From: Herpetosiphonaceae bacterium
GTDB lineage: Bacteria > Chloroflexota > Chloroflexia > Chloroflexales > Kallotenuaceae
DNA length: 13,849 bases
Direction: 5' to 3'
Assembly (NCBI GenBank): GCA_030147335.1
Contig: JASKZZ010000077.1
Span: forward strand, 1 to 13,849
Shown here: positions 1-6,079 of the stretch, piece after piece
Layout: the number at the start of each line of letters is the position of its first letter
How positions within the stretch are numbered: the stretch's first letter is position 1
The notes under the pieces: model-generated
The model's database searches: none
The model's input: the letters and a program-made list of their open reading frames with translations, nothing else
Told to the model about the DNA's origin: nothing
Position numbers and translations under genes: made by a program

Positions 1-915
1 TTTCGCTGTTTGTATTGTATGCCCGAGCATGGCGCGCATTTCGCTCCTCGCGACGAGCTGCTGACCGATGACGAGCTACTGCGGGTGGTCCAGGCAGCGG
101 CGGATGTGGGCTTTGAGAAAATTCGCTTGACGGGCGGCGAGCCGACACTACGTCGCAATATTGTCGAGATTGTGCGTGGCATTGCAGCTACGCCGGGTAT
201 CCGCGAAATCTCGATGACCACGAATGGGCTGCGGCTGTCCGATATGGCGCAGCCGCTCAAAGACGCAGGCTTGACTCGGGTCAATATTTCGATTGACTCG
301 CTCAATCCTGACAAGTTTCGGATGCTGACGCGTGGTGGTGATTTTGCGCGGGTCTGGTCGGGTATTGAGCAGGCTGAGCGCGTAGGGTTTCAGCCGATGA
401 AGCTGAATGCCGTTGTCGTGCGCGGGCTGAACGACGATGAGCTTGCCGATTTGGCACGTCTTACGCTGGACCGGCCATGGCAGCTGCGGTTTATCGAGAT
501 GATGCCGCTCGCTGGCGTGGGCGATCTTGCCGACCAAAGTGTTGTGCCGACGACCGAAATTATTGCCAAGCTTGAACAGGTGTATGGTCCGCTTGAGTTT
601 GTGGGTTGGTTTGGCAGCGATCCGGCGCGTACCTACCGTTTGCCAAATGGACAAGGCACGCTTGGCTTTATATCGTCCATCACCGAGCCGTTCTGTTCAA
701 CGTGTAACCGCATGCGCTTGACTGCGGACGGCAAGCTGCATCTTTGCTTGCTGCGCGATAATGAGCTAGATTTGCGGGATGCCATTCGTGGCGGCGCTTC
801 CGCCGAAGACCTCGCCGCGCTCATGCGTCAGGCTGTCTGGTTGAAGCCGTGGGGTCATGGTCTGCCCGACGGTATCAAGCCGACGCTACGGGGAATGTCG
901 GAGCTTGGGGGATAA
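1..915 (+). CDS. moaA: GTP 3',8-cyclase MoaA, 5' end outside the window
   Basis: Radical SAM enzyme of molybdenum cofactor synthesis: it converts GTP to 3',8-cyclo-7,8-dihydro-GTP, which MoaC uses next. The reading frame is open from base 1 and begins FRCLYCMP, so two cysteines of the N-terminal CxxxCxxC [4Fe-4S] motif are visible and the first lies outside. About 20-25 N-terminal residues are missing; 304 are present. TGGEP near residue 45 is the SAM-contacting GGE motif. The C-terminal cluster is FCSTCNRMRLT followed by KLHLC, the C-x2-C-x13-C pattern that binds the second cluster and GTP. The protein ends in Gly-Gly, as active MoaA does. The TTG at position 10 is not the start, because it falls inside the cluster motif. 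No other moa gene is in the window. Confidence 0.96.
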   Translation, partial: FRCLYCMPEHGAHFAPRDELLTDDELLRVVQAAADVGFEKIRLTGGEPTLRRNIVEIVRGIAATPGIREISMTTNGLRLSDMAQPLKDAGLTRVNISIDSLNPDKFRMLTRGGDFARVWSGIEQAERVGFQPMKLNAVVVRGLNDDELADLARLTLDRPWQLRFIEMMPLAGVGDLADQSVVPTTEIIAKLEQVYGPLEFVGWFGSDPARTYRLPNGQGTLGFISSITEPFCSTCNRMRLTADGKLHLCLLRDNELDLRDAIRGGASAEDLAALMRQAVWLKPWGHGLPDGIKPTLRGMSELGG

Positions 916-936
916 GCTGTGGGTAATGGATGACTC

Positions 937-964
937 AGTTTCGAGTTCCAAGTTCCCGAGTTAA
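937..964. repeat. Short heptanucleotide tandem repeat
   Basis: Three 7-bp units in a row, AGTTTCG, AGTTCCA and AGTTCCC, are followed by GAGTTAA. The consensus is AGTTYCN. The repeat lies in the moaA-tdh gap (916-1056), which otherwise holds only the tdh promoter and ribosome binding site. No function is evident. Confidence 0.5.
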
Positions 965-1003
965 GACTTCAACCGCTCGTTGTTCTTTGTTCCTCTGACC
1001 TTG

Positions 1004-1012
1004 TGTTATACT
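1004..1012 (+). promoter_or_regulatory. tdh promoter, extended -10
   Basis: TGTTATACT matches the extended -10 consensus TGnTATAAT with one difference. No good -35 hexamer lies 16-18 bp upstream, which is typical of extended -10 promoters. Transcription would start near 1019, giving a leader of roughly 38 nt to the tdh start. Confidence 0.55.
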
Positions 1013-1041
1013 GCGTGCGCGAAAATTGCTAACGCTTCGAT

Positions 1042-1048
1042 GAGGAGG
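1042..1048 (+). promoter_or_regulatory. Ribosome binding site that selects the TTG start of tdh
   Basis: GAGGAGG ends 8 nt before the TTG at 1057, but 23 nt before the in-frame ATG at 1072. The spacing favours TTG as the initiation codon. Confidence 0.75.
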
Positions 1049-1056
1049 CGACGTCC

Positions 1057-2112
1057 TTGATACCTGATACCATGCGTGCCGTCGTCAAGGCGCAAGCGGC
1101 GAAGGGCGCTGAATTACAAACTGTTCCGGTGCCTTCGATTGGGCCTCGCGACGTGCTGGTTAAGGTGCGCGCGACAACCATCTGCGGCACCGATCTTCAT
1201 ATCTACCGCTGGGATACCTGGGCGCAAAGCCGCATCAGGCCGCCAATGGTTTTTGGCCATGAGTTTTGTGGTGATGTTGTGGCCACCGGCGATGAAGTGA
1301 CTACGGTCAACGTCGGCGACTTCATTTCGGGCGAGACTCATATCATCTGTGGTCACTGTTACCCTTGCCGCACTGGGCAATACCACATTTGTCGCAACGT
1401 CAAAATTATTGGCGTGGATCGGCCTGGGTGCTTTGCGGAGTATGTCGCGCTGCCGGCATCCAATGCATGGCGTAATGATCCTAAGCTCGATCCGGCGATT
1501 GCTGCCGCTCAGGAGCCGTTTGGCAACGCCGTGCATACCGCGCTTTCAACCGATCTTGCTACAAAAACTGTGCTGATTACTGGCTGTGGCCCGATTGGGT
1601 TATTTGCAGTTGGTATTGCGAAGGCAGCAGGAGCACGTCGCATCTTTGCCACCGACGTGAATCCGAGCCGGTTGCAAATGGCGCGTGAGATGGGCGCGAC
1701 CGATCCACTAGATGGACGTGGCGACGTGGATGCCGAAATTTTGGCAGTGACTGATGGCAGTGGTGTGGATGTGCTGCTGGAAATGTCGGGTCATCCCACA
1801 GCAATCGACCAAGGGTTTCGGTCGCTGCGCTTTGGTGGCTATGCGGCGCTGCTTGGTCTTCCAGGCCGCCCCATTGATAACTTCGACCTTGCTAATCATA
1901 TCGTCTTCAAAGGCGCGACCGTCTATGGCGTGTCGGGCCGCAAGATGTACGAAACCTGGTATCAAACTCGCGCGCTGATTAGCGAAGGCCGCGTTGATAT
2001 TGGGCCGATTATCACGCATCGGCTGCCACTGGAAGCGTTTCAAGATGCGTTTGAGATGATGATTCGTGGTGATGCTGCCAAAGTAGCGCTGTTCCCGTCT
2101 GAATCAGGCTAG
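1057..2112 (+). CDS. tdh: L-threonine 3-dehydrogenase (zinc, NAD-dependent)
   Basis: Oxidises L-threonine with NAD+ to 2-amino-3-ketobutyrate, which the next gene product (Kbl) cleaves. The 351 residues are close to family length, with threonine dehydrogenase signatures throughout: ICGTDLHIYRWD, PGCFAEY, EPFGNAVHTAL and a C-terminal PIITHR. Catalytic zinc ligands are Cys43 and His68-Glu69 (GHEF). Structural zinc cysteines are 98, 101, 104 and 112. The NAD-binding Rossmann glycines are G176-x-G178-xx-G181. The start is TTG at 1057, set by GAGGAGG 8 nt upstream; ATG at 1072 (residue 6) is the alternative. It has its own extended -10 promoter and lies 50 bp upstream of kbl, so the two probably form an operon. 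A generic sorbitol-type dehydrogenase is unlikely given the motifs and the partner. Confidence 0.95.
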   Translation: MIPDTMRAVVKAQAAKGAELQTVPVPSIGPRDVLVKVRATTICGTDLHIYRWDTWAQSRIRPPMVFGHEFCGDVVATGDEVTTVNVGDFISGETHIICGHCYPCRTGQYHICRNVKIIGVDRPGCFAEYVALPASNAWRNDPKLDPAIAAAQEPFGNAVHTALSTDLATKTVLITGCGPIGLFAVGIAKAAGARRIFATDVNPSRLQMAREMGATDPLDGRGDVDAEILAVTDGSGVDVLLEMSGHPTAIDQGFRSLRFGGYAALLGLPGRPIDNFDLANHIVFKGATVYGVSGRKMYETWYQTRALISEGRVDIGPIITHRLPLEAFQDAFEMMIRGDAAKVALFPSESG

Positions 2113-2162
2113 CTACGTTTCGATCTGGCTTTTTATATTGCTTCATTGTTTATTGTTGAGAA

Positions 2163-3359
2163 ATGATCATGCCAAAGGCATTTGATGAGTTTGTCCAATC
2201 GCAGCTAGAAGATCTTAAGCAGCAGGGGTTGTACCGTAAGCTGCGAATTCTTAGCGGCGAACAGGGTCCGCGCTCCATGATCGATGGTCATGACGTTATT
2301 AATTTGTCGTCCAATAACTACCTCGGCCTGACAACTCATCCAAAGTTGCGGGAGGCGGCTAAAGCGGCGATTGACAAGTATGGCGTTGGCGCAGGTGCCG
2401 TCCGTACCATCATCGGCACGATGGATATTCACGAGGAGCTGGAGCGGAAGCTAGCAGCGCTGAAACATACTGAGGCTGCTCTCGTGTTGCAAAGCGGCTT
2501 TACCGCGAACGCCGCTGCACTGGGTCCAATCCTGGCTGATGGCGACCTTGTGATTTCTGATGAGCTTAATCACGCGTCGATTATTGACGGCATTCGGCTG
2601 ACCAAAGCGGCGCGTAAAGTGTACAAGCACAACGACACCGACGATCTGGAGCGGGTGCTTGAAGCAACACGCGGCCAATTCCGTAACACACTGGTTGTTA
2701 CCGATGGTGTTTTTTCGATGGATGGCGATATTGCGCCACTGCCGCGCATCGCTGAGCTAGCCCAGCATTTCGGCGCAATCACCATGGTTGATGACGCGCA
2801 TGCGTCGGGAGTGCTGGGACCACATGGCAGTGGAACAGTTCATCACTTCGGCCTGGAAAAGCAGTGGGATATTTCAATCGGTACGTTGTCAAAATCGATT
2901 GGCTCGATTGGCGGCTATGTAGCAAGCACACAAGCACTACGTGAGCTGATGGAGCATCGGGCAAGACCGTTTTTGTTCTCAACTGCTCATCCGCCATCGG
3001 TTACGGCGACCTGCATTGCTGCGATTGAGCTGTTGCAAAGCGACGAGGGCCAACAGTTAATCGACCGTATGTGGGACAACGCGCGTTTTCTCAAACAAGG
3101 TCTTGGCGAGCTTGGCTTTAATACCGGTATTTCGCAAACGCCAATAACGCCAGTGATTGTGGGTGACGGCGCAAAGGCGATGCAGTTTTCGGATCGTCTT
3201 TTTGCTAACGGTGTATTTGCACAAGGAATCGCTTTCCCAACTGTAGCGCGCGATAAAGGCCGGGTCCGGACCATCGTTACAGCGGCGCATAAGCGCGCTG
3301 ATCTGGAGGAAGCGCTCAATATCTTTGAGCATGTTGGCCGCGAGATGCAGTTAATTTAG
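2163..3359 (+). CDS. kbl: Glycine C-acetyltransferase (2-amino-3-ketobutyrate CoA ligase)
   Basis: PLP enzyme of the alpha-oxoamine synthase family. It cleaves 2-amino-3-ketobutyrate with CoA to glycine and acetyl-CoA, completing threonine breakdown after Tdh. The protein is 398 residues, usual for the family. Visible motifs are SSNNYLGL near 50, NHASIIDG around 136-143 with the ring-stacking His137, TDGVFSMDG at 180-188, VDDAHASG at 209-216 with Asp210 for the pyridine nitrogen and His213, and TLSKSIGSIGGY with the PLP lysine at 244. BioF is the closest alternative by sequence, but position behind tdh decides for kbl. Two ATGs compete, 2163 and 2169 (residue 3). The weak GAG at 2158-2160 is better spaced for 2169. 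No terminator is evident after the gene. Confidence 0.94.
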   Translation: MIMPKAFDEFVQSQLEDLKQQGLYRKLRILSGEQGPRSMIDGHDVINLSSNNYLGLTTHPKLREAAKAAIDKYGVGAGAVRTIIGTMDIHEELERKLAALKHTEAALVLQSGFTANAAALGPILADGDLVISDELNHASIIDGIRLTKAARKVYKHNDTDDLERVLEATRGQFRNTLVVTDGVFSMDGDIAPLPRIAELAQHFGAITMVDDAHASGVLGPHGSGTVHHFGLEKQWDISIGTLSKSIGSIGGYVASTQALRELMEHRARPFLFSTAHPPSVTATCIAAIELLQSDEGQQLIDRMWDNARFLKQGLGELGFNTGISQTPITPVIVGDGAKAMQFSDRLFANGVFAQGIAFPTVARDKGRVRTIVTAAHKRADLEEALNIFEHVGREMQLI

Positions 3360-3394
3360 TATAGCATTACGACGTACGTTCATTCCCGTGAGCG

Positions 3395-3403
3395 TGGTAA
3401 AAT
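3395..3403 (+). promoter_or_regulatory. Probable rsfS promoter, extended -10
   Basis: TGGTAAAAT fits the extended -10 pattern, with only a weak hexamer (TACGTT, 3375-3380) at -35 distance. Transcription would begin near 3410, about 47 nt before the proposed rsfS start. Confidence 0.5.
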
Positions 3404-3444
3404 ATGCATATCTTTCTGTGTTGTTCTGACGTTTAATGAAATAT

Positions 3445-3448
3445 GGAG
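3445..3448 (+). promoter_or_regulatory. Ribosome binding site placing the rsfS start at ATC
   Basis: GGAG ends 8 nt before ATC at 3457. No ATG, GTG or TTG in the rsfS frame lies at that distance. An in-frame TGA at 3451-3453 rules out any start further upstream. Confidence 0.6.
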
Positions 3449-3456
3449 AATGAGCT

Positions 3457-3801
3457 ATCGAAGCTGTAGCACTTGCGCGACGCGCAGTAACATTAGCTGA
3501 AGACAAGCAGGCGCACGATATTGTGATGCTGGATTTACGCGGCCTCACCACTATTGCCGATTATTTTGTAGTCTGCACGGCTGAGAGCGAACGGCAATTG
3601 CGCGCCGTGGTTAATTCAATCGACGAAGATTTGGTCGACGCCGGGGCGAAGCGACCACGAATTGAAGGTTCAGCTGAGACCGGCTGGGTGTTGCTCGATT
3701 TTAGTGACGTGATTATTCATATCTTCTCGCCTGAGCAGCGGGAGTTTTACCGGATTGAACGGTTGTGGAAGCAGGCCCAGCCGGTCGTCGTGGTACAGTA
3801 A
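3457..3801 (+). CDS. rsfS: Ribosomal silencing factor RsfS (Iojap family), apparent ATC start
   Basis: RsfS binds ribosomal protein uL14 on the 50S subunit and blocks joining to 30S, lowering translation under starvation. The core is clear: DIVMLDLRGLTTIADYFVVCTAESERQLRAVVNSI, EGSAETGWVLLDFSDVIIHIFSPEQREFY. The first conventional start is GTG at 3523 (ATG at 3526), which would remove the conserved first helix. The frame upstream of it reads IEAVALARRAVTLAEDKQAHD, just like the usual N-terminus of this family (ME-LA). It runs back to ATC at 3457, two codons after an in-frame TGA, with GGAG 8 nt upstream. From ATC the protein is 114 residues, normal for RsfS. A one-base sequence error near 3450 is the main alternative: ATG codons at 3443 and 3450 lie in other frames. 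The next gene starts 13 bp downstream, so the two are probably cotranscribed. Confidence 0.88.
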   Translation: MEAVALARRAVTLAEDKQAHDIVMLDLRGLTTIADYFVVCTAESERQLRAVVNSIDEDLVDAGAKRPRIEGSAETGWVLLDFSDVIIHIFSPEQREFYRIERLWKQAQPVVVVQ

Positions 3802-3814
3802 AGGAACGAGACAC

Positions 3815-4006
3815 ATGGCCGCCACCGCACGGGATCGCTACGTTCTGTTCGCTCTCGGTGCTGCAACCGGCAGTGCTGTGGGTCTCATTGTTGGTGCATT
3901 AATTAGCTTCTGGTTAGGTGAAGAAGCGGTCGACGGACTCAAGCGCGCTTTCCGCCATTTACTTGGCCGTGAGCAACAGCCTAACTTCGAGCTGTTTTTA
4001 CAGTAA
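3815..4006 (+). CDS. Small single-pass membrane protein (YtxH-like), function unknown
   Basis: A 63-residue protein starting MAATARDRY, with AAGGA ending 9 nt before the ATG. An upstream in-frame ATG at 3755 lies inside rsfS and is unlikely to be used. One hydrophobic span at about residues 10-33 (VLFALGAATGSAVGLIVGALISFWL) has small residues spaced like a glycine zipper. It is followed by a basic, probably cytoplasmic tail rich in R, K and H. The composition resembles YtxH/DUF883-type small membrane proteins, but I cannot name a family with certainty. It lies 13 bp behind rsfS, so it is probably expressed with it; nothing shows what it does. Confidence 0.72.
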   Translation: MAATARDRYVLFALGAATGSAVGLIVGALISFWLGEEAVDGLKRAFRHLLGREQQPNFELFLQ

Positions 4007-4050
4007 CAAACGCAATCCTTTGATAGGGAGTTGCTGAGGACTTCCGGTTG

Positions 4051-4153
4051 TTGAGAGCCGTCTGCAAGGACGTAGCTTCACTTCTCTCAATGTATCCAGT
4101 GTTGTACAAACGTGTGTACAACTGATGCATGCTTAACGTTTATCAACGCATGC
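4051..4153. other. Dyad-rich convergent intergenic region
   Basis: The 218-bp gap between the rsfS unit and znuA (4007-4224) has no gene but a run of dyads. TTGAGAG 4051-4057 pairs with CTCTCAA 4084-4090, enclosing CGTC 4059-4062 and GACG 4069-4072. GTTGTACA 4101-4108 pairs with TGTACAAC 4115-4122. GCATGC occurs at 4127-4132 and 4148-4153. The sequence AGAGCCGTC (4054-4062) recurs in the terminator arm at 4199-4207, and can also pair with the other terminator arm at 4176-4184. Confidence 0.5.
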
Positions 4154-4173
4154 TCATGTTCGTTCTATTGTGT

Positions 4174-4209
4174 ACGACGGCTCTTACAACTATGAGTAAG
4201 AGCCGTCGT
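4174..4209. terminator. Long-stem hairpin between convergent genes
   Basis: Perfect 14-bp stem, ACGACGGCTCTTAC (4174-4187) with GTAAGAGCCGTCGT (4196-4209), and an 8-nt loop. It begins 15 nt after the znuA stop on the minus strand and ends the plus-strand rsfS unit. Neither side has a proper T run, so it may act as a barrier or a 3'-end stabiliser rather than a classical intrinsic terminator. Confidence 0.6.
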
Positions 4210-4224
4210 GGTGCATCTATCTGC

Positions 4225-5301
4225 TTATTTTAGCGCGCTCACAATTTGCTGTACGTTATAGCTCATCATTTTGAGGTAGCTATCCCCCTCGCTGCCTGTC
4301 TCACCCAGCGCATCGGTATAAAGATTTGTTACAATCTTGATCCCGGCTTCGTCTGCGATCTGCTCGGCTAGACGTGAGTTAACCGTATTTTCGGTGAAGA
4401 TTGCGGGAACATTTTGTTCCTTAATTAGTCCTACGAGTTGACTAATTTGCTGCGCCGACGGATCTTCTTCAGTCGAGACGCCCTCAAATACGCTTCCTAC
4501 AATCGTAAAATCGTAGCGTTTGGCGAAATATCCGAATGTATCGTGATTCGTGATCAGCTTACGTCGTTCTTGCGGAATCGTTTGTACTTGTTGTTCGATA
4601 TCCGCATCCAGGCGCTTAAGTTGATCGAGGTAGGCGGCTGCATTTGCGTCATACGTGCCAGCGCCAACTAAGTCGAATTGCTTCAGTCCATCACGAATGT
4701 TTTCAACATACTTGATCGTGTTTTGGACATCGAACCACATATGCGGATCTTTGCCTTCCTCCGCATGTTCGTCCTCCGCGTGTTCGTCCTCCGCATGAGC
4801 TTGTGCGCTGCTTGAAGCATCAGTATGTTCGTCCTCCGCATGAGCTTGTGTGCTGCTTGAAGCATCAGCGGTACTATGCTCCTCGTGTTCACCACCTTCA
4901 ATCGTGGCAATACCCTCGGTCACCACAACCGTAAGTCGTTCTCCACCGGCATTTTGTGTCAATTCGCCAAGCCATTCTTCTAGCCCAAGCCCATTTTCAA
5001 ACAATACACGCGCCTCTGCAACAGCTTGAATGTCATTCGGCGTTGGTGAGAAGGTATGCGGATCGGCTCCCGGCGGGAGAATAGCTTGCACCTGAACACG
5101 ATCACCACCAACATTCTTCACCAGATCAGCAATAATGCTTGTTGTTGCAACGACAGGCAAAACATCGACTGCCGTATTTGCCTCTGTGCTACCACTAATC
5201 GAATCTTGCGTTGTTGTTTCACCTGGACTGCCACAAGCGTTTAGGAGTGCCATTACAAGCACAACCATAGCTAATCGTTTGAGCAACGTTATTATTGCCA
5301 C
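4225..5301 (-). CDS. znuA: Zinc/manganese ABC transporter substrate-binding lipoprotein (ZnuA-like)
   Basis: Cluster A-I metal-binding protein that hands zinc (or manganese) to an ABC permease at the membrane surface. The signal peptide ends in lipobox LNAC, giving lipidated Cys23. Predicted metal ligands are His82 (DPHTFSP), His187 (DPHMWFD), His253 (TNHDTFGYFAKRY) and Asp330 (YTDALGE). A His at the third site is typical of zinc-type members. Between the first two ligands lies an acidic, His-rich loop (about 135-184) made of repeats, as in zinc-binding ZnuA proteins. The 358 residues exceed the family norm of about 300 because of this loop. The start is GTG at 5301 with AGGAG (5310-5314) 8 nt upstream. 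It is an orphan: no znuB or znuC is within the window. An apparent Fur-family operator overlaps its promoter. Manganese specificity cannot be excluded. Confidence 0.9.
   Translation of the reverse strand: MAIITLLKRLAMVVLVMALLNACGSPGETTTQDSISGSTEANTAVDVLPVVATTSIIADLVKNVGGDRVQVQAILPPGADPHTFSPTPNDIQAVAEARVLFENGLGLEEWLGELTQNAGGERLTVVVTEGIATIEGGEHEEHSTADASSSTQAHAEDEHTDASSSAQAHAEDEHAEDEHAEEGKDPHMWFDVQNTIKYVENIRDGLKQFDLVGAGTYDANAAAYLDQLKRLDADIEQQVQTIPQERRKLITNHDTFGYFAKRYDFTIVGSVFEGVSTEEDPSAQQISQLVGLIKEQNVPAIFTENTVNSRLAEQIADEAGIKIVTNLYTDALGETGSEGDSYLKMMSYNVQQIVSALK
4757..4868. repeat. Nested 45-bp and 15-bp in-frame repeats in znuA
   Basis: Two 43-bp blocks, 4781-4823 and 4826-4868, stand 45 bp apart and differ at one base by eye; they encode two copies of a 15-residue unit, T-[DA]-ASSS-x-QAHAEDEH. 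Next to them are 15-bp units at 4757-4771 and 4772-4786 plus a partial one at 4787-4797, encoding the HAEDE units. All lengths are multiples of three, so copy-number change keeps the frame and alters only the histidine-rich loop. Confidence 0.85.
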
Positions 5302-5408
5302 TGCTTCTGCTCCTTGTTGTTGTACACTTGGTAATCAATACAGCTGGTCGTTAACTGTTGGACACAATACATGAATACGCTCATGTCACCCGACCTCCAC
5401 CACTCCAA

Positions 5409-5433
5409 TATCATTAGTTGATATATTGTATCA
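5409..5433 (-). promoter_or_regulatory. Probable metal-repressor operator (Fur/Zur type) of znuA
   Basis: The palindrome TGATATATTGTATCA (5419-5433) matches the Fur-family 7-1-7 consensus TGATAATnATTATCA at 10 of 14 positions. A further TATCA at 5409-5413 makes three alternating half-sites, TATCA, TGATA and TATCA, at exactly 10-bp steps. It covers the znuA -10 element, as a repressor site would. Whether Zur, Fur or Mur binds cannot be told from sequence. Confidence 0.6.
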
Positions 5434-5451
5434 TCAATTGAGGTTTGTCAA
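5425..5451 (-). promoter_or_regulatory. znuA promoter
   Basis: On the minus strand, consensus -35 TTGACA (5446-5451) is followed after 15 bp by TGATACAAT, an extended -10 whose hexamer is TACAAT (5425-5430). The spacer is short but the TGn extension compensates. Transcription would start near 5418, leaving a leader of about 117 nt. That leader contains a 6-bp dyad ACATGA/TCATGT (5369-5386) and no gene. Confidence 0.65.
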
Positions 5452-5475
5452 CAGGCGGTTAGTAGATAGCGGATG

Positions 5476-5503
5476 CATTATTTGGGATATTGTGCCAATA
5501 ATG
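5476..5503 (-). terminator. Weak hairpin after the vanZ-like gene
   Basis: CATTATTTGG (5476-5485) pairs with CCAATAATG (5495-5503) with one bulged base and a 9-nt loop. It lies 75 bp past the vanZ-like stop. The stem is AT-rich and has no T run, so a terminator role is only a guess. The rest of 5504-5577 shows nothing recognisable. Confidence 0.3.
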
Positions 5504-5577
5504 TAGACGGGGTTAGATAATTATGTCTTGACTTATAGCCGTGTGGAAGAAGGGGGTACAAATGACTGGAGCAGAAA

Positions 5578-6027
5578 CTATCGTGGAAAATCGTTGTCAG
5601 TAGTTGAGTAGTATTGATGGAAAAAGCGCTGCAACAAGTGGCCAAACTGCCTCCACAGCGCAAGGGCAGTGATTGCGCCTGCTGTGTCAATCAGCACGTC
5701 GGTTACGGCAGGGCGGCGGTTGGGCGTCCACGATTGATGGTATTCGTCGCTGACTGCATAAAGAACTGCTAACAACAGCGCGAGGGCATATGTGCCTGGA
5801 GTATGTCGCTGCAGCTTACGGGTACGCTGTATCGCGTACAGATAACACAGGGCAAGCACAGCGTAAACGCCGAAATGAGCGCTCTTGCGCAAAACAAGAT
5901 TCAAGAAATTGCTGGCTGGACGAGGCAAGTCGGGCTGCGACGAAAACCAAAAGATCAGCATCATCCAGGCAATCGCAGGTAGCCAACAAAGGATTATGTT
6001 ATTGATTCTTGAAACTGTTGTTGTCAT
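5578..6027 (-). CDS. VanZ-like membrane protein
   Basis: A 149-residue membrane protein of the VanZ-like family (named after the teicoplanin-resistance accessory protein of enterococci; the general function is not established). About four membrane spans are visible: near 11-28, 49-66, 80-93 and 108-125. Family motifs are all present: FWFSSQP (26-32), KSAHFGVYAVLA (48-59), SDEYHQSWTPNRRPAVTDVLIDTAG (93-117), with conserved His51, Asp94, Glu95, His97, Arg104-105, Asp110 and Asp114. The start ATG has only a weak GAG upstream. It lies 52 bp behind the family-5 solute-binding protein gene on the same strand, and is probably transcribed with it. It does not by itself imply glycopeptide resistance, since no van cluster gene is present. 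Confidence 0.88.
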   Translation of the reverse strand: MTTTVSRINNIILCWLPAIAWMMLIFWFSSQPDLPRPASNFLNLVLRKSAHFGVYAVLALCYLYAIQRTRKLQRHTPGTYALALLLAVLYAVSDEYHQSWTPNRRPAVTDVLIDTAGAITALALWRQFGHLLQRFFHQYYSTTDNDFPR

Positions 6028-6079
6028 TCGCGCGGAACACTCATTAGTACAAATGGCCTTTGTGGTAAAGGAACAAACA

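Noticed and set aside
148..654. Long open frame antisense to moaA, and many similar frames antisense to tdh, kbl, nuoM and nuoN
   Set aside because: They lie wholly within well-supported genes, show no family motifs or membrane/signal pattern of their own, and lack usable ribosome binding sites. They are shadows of codon bias.
2163..3359. BioF (8-amino-7-oxononanoate synthase) as the identity of the PLP enzyme
   Set aside because: BioF is homologous, but the gene directly follows tdh with an operon-like gap and no biotin gene is nearby.
3523..3801. rsfS called from GTG at 3523
   Set aside because: The frame upstream encodes the conserved N-terminal helix of RsfS, so this would be a truncated call.
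4051..4187. Inverted repeats (TTGAGAGCCGTC and GACGGCTCTTAC, 10 of 12 matching) as ends of a miniature transposon
   Set aside because: No target-site duplication flanks the pair and the right copy is already the arm of a terminator-like hairpin, so alternative RNA pairing explains it better.
5478..5690. Small 70-residue frame overlapping the vanZ-like 3' end
   Set aside because: It is in a different frame of the same strand, has no recognisable motif, and mostly overlaps the conserved C-terminal coding region and the noncoding gap.
5578..6027. Glycopeptide-resistance role for the VanZ-like protein
   Set aside because: No vanH, vanA, vanX or vanRS homologue is present; VanZ-like proteins are widespread without resistance clusters.
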